Source of the DNA: Terriglobia bacterium
GTDB taxonomy: Bacteria; Acidobacteriota; Terriglobia; Terriglobales; Acidobacteriaceae
Assembly: GCA_020073665.1 (NCBI GenBank)
Contig: JAIQEU010000003.1
Span: 1-64,000, forward strand
DNA: 64,000 nt
Direction: 5' to 3'
The stretch's first letter is position 1. The number at the start of each line of letters is the position of its first letter. Shown piece by piece: positions 63,291 to 64,000 of the stretch. Both the position numbers and the translations under genes were made by a program. The notes beneath the pieces were generated by a model that was not told the DNA's origin, ran no database searches, and saw only the letters and a program-made list of their open reading frames with translations.

Positions 63291-64000
63291 TCACGCCGCC
63301 CCAAACGGGTCTTCCAGCGACGGACTTTGCGGCGTGAACAACTCGGCGCCGTCGGCAGTGATGTGCATGTCGTCCTCGAGTCGCACGCCGAACTCGCCGC
63401 GGATGTAGATTCCCGGCTCGTCGCTGAACGTCATATTCGCCGCCAGGGACAGAGTGTTGCCGCGCACCAGGTAGGGCCATTCGTGGCCGTCCATGCCCAT
63501 GCCGTGGCCCAGACGGTGGGTGAAGAACTTGTAGTCCGGACCGTAACCGGCGTCGCTAATAACCTTGCGCGCAGCGGCATCGACGGCTTGGCACTCCACT
63601 CCCGGGCGAGCAGTCTTCAGCGCCGCGCTCTGCGCGCGGTGCACGATGTCGAACACCTTCTTCATTTTTTCCGAAGGCTGGCCCAGAACGAATGTCCGCG
63701 AAATGTCGGAGGTGTAGCCTTCCACCTCGCCTCCGCCATCCACCAGCACGATAGTTCCTGCGCGGATGACCTGCGGCGCGATTGAACCATGGGGGAACGC
63801 CGAGTACTCGCCCACTTGCGCGTCGGCTCCGCCCGAAAAGCCGAGCTGTTTATGCGCGGCTTCGATCAAATCTTCCAGTTGCCCTTGGGTCATGCCGTCT
63901 TTCAAAGCCTGGTACGCAGCCTGGTATGCGGTCCATGTGACCTTTGCCGCCAGGCGCATGAGTTCGATTTCGTGATCGCTCTTGTGCATCCGGCAGCCCG
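63291..64000 (-). CDS. M24 Xaa-Pro peptidase (partial, 5' end beyond window)
   Basis: The C-terminal 236 residues of an M24 creatinase/aminopeptidase P-type metallopeptidase. The family start of the catalytic domain (RMHKSDHEIELMR) reads in frame through the window edge, so the N-terminal domain lies outside; the internal ATG at 63989 is not the true start. Metal ligands are visible: Asp pair in LVDGGGEVEGYTSDISRTF, His in HRLGHGMGMDGHE, Glu in FSDEPG and Glu in VRLEDDMHI. It should remove N-terminal residues preceding proline. Complete at the C-terminus. Confidence 0.93.
   Translation of the reverse strand, partial: GCRMHKSDHEIELMRLAAKVTWTAYQAAYQALKDGMTQGQLEDLIEAAHKQLGFSGGADAQVGEYSAFPHGSIAPQVIRAGTIVLVDGGGEVEGYTSDISRTFVLGQPSEKMKKVFDIVHRAQSAALKTARPGVECQAVDAAARKVISDAGYGPDYKFFTHRLGHGMGMDGHEWPYLVRGNTLSLAANMTFSDEPGIYIRGEFGVRLEDDMHITADGAELFTPQSPSLEDPFGAA

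Noticed and set aside
1-64000. CRISPR array, tRNA/rRNA genes, insertion sequences, prophage
   Set aside because: No regularly spaced repeats, no cloverleaf or rRNA-like tracts, and no transposase, integrase or phage structural motifs were seen on either strand by eye.

Overview
The window reads as a high-GC chromosome segment from an Acidobacteriota bacterium (Terriglobia/Koribacter-like). Taxonomically telling families seen here are a run of ADOP-type duplicated FtsX permeases, a GloVer-repeat secreted protein, a very large TonB receptor with a carboxypeptidase-regulatory-like N-terminus, and an ECF sigma factor translationally coupled to a TPR-tailed Ser/Thr kinase. No rRNA, tRNA, CRISPR array, transposase, phage gene or replication origin was seen. 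The organism call is inference from gene families, not from a marker gene.

Region 1 (1-11,400) is mixed housekeeping and signalling: a lipase-like hydrolase next to a polytopic patatin phospholipase whose catalytic Ser and Asp are split by a membrane domain, the kinase/sigma pair, the GloVer-repeat protein, a STAS-domain protein, a small basic protein coupled to a pseudo-receiver that lacks its phospho-Asp, an RRM RNA-binding protein and a small charged protein that ends at a probable terminator.

Region 2 (11,540-36,325) is one long export operon. A good -24/-12 (sigma-54) promoter match precedes a membrane-fusion protein, an ABC ATPase, three ADOP permeases, a second ABC ATPase with a changed D-loop, four more ADOP permeases, a TolC-like outer-membrane protein, an NtrC-type sigma-54 activator and its sensor kinase. 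The layout suggests the operon encodes its own activator.

Region 3 (36,361-42,848): a secreted protein with seven repeats (probably a seven-bladed propeller) diverges from an OmpR-type regulator, a sensor kinase, a DcaP-like porin and a cupredoxin-like periplasmic protein. The spacer holds a Pho-box-like direct repeat and a palindrome.

Region 4 (43,120-50,633) looks like an N-methyl amine (betaine-type) catabolic island. On the minus strand are a FAD amine oxidase/desaturase-like enzyme, a sarcosine/dimethylglycine-type oxidase, a zinc homocysteine methyltransferase and, last, a decayed Rieske oxygenase with an in-frame stop that no intact ORF reveals. On the plus strand are a TetR regulator, an intact choline-monooxygenase-like Rieske enzyme and a secreted prolidase-like amidohydrolase. 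Two copies of a small GC-rich palindromic repeat lie between genes of this island.

Region 5 (50,781-64,000) holds an unrecognised polytopic membrane protein, a secreted CocE/S15-type hydrolase with a RpiR regulator upstream, a divergent LysN/MocR-type aminotransferase ending at a strong terminator, a TonB receptor with a linked secreted glycosidase-like protein, a membrane-anchored alpha/beta hydrolase, and an M24 Xaa-Pro peptidase cut by the window end. Several of these are hydrolases of Xaa-Pro-type families.
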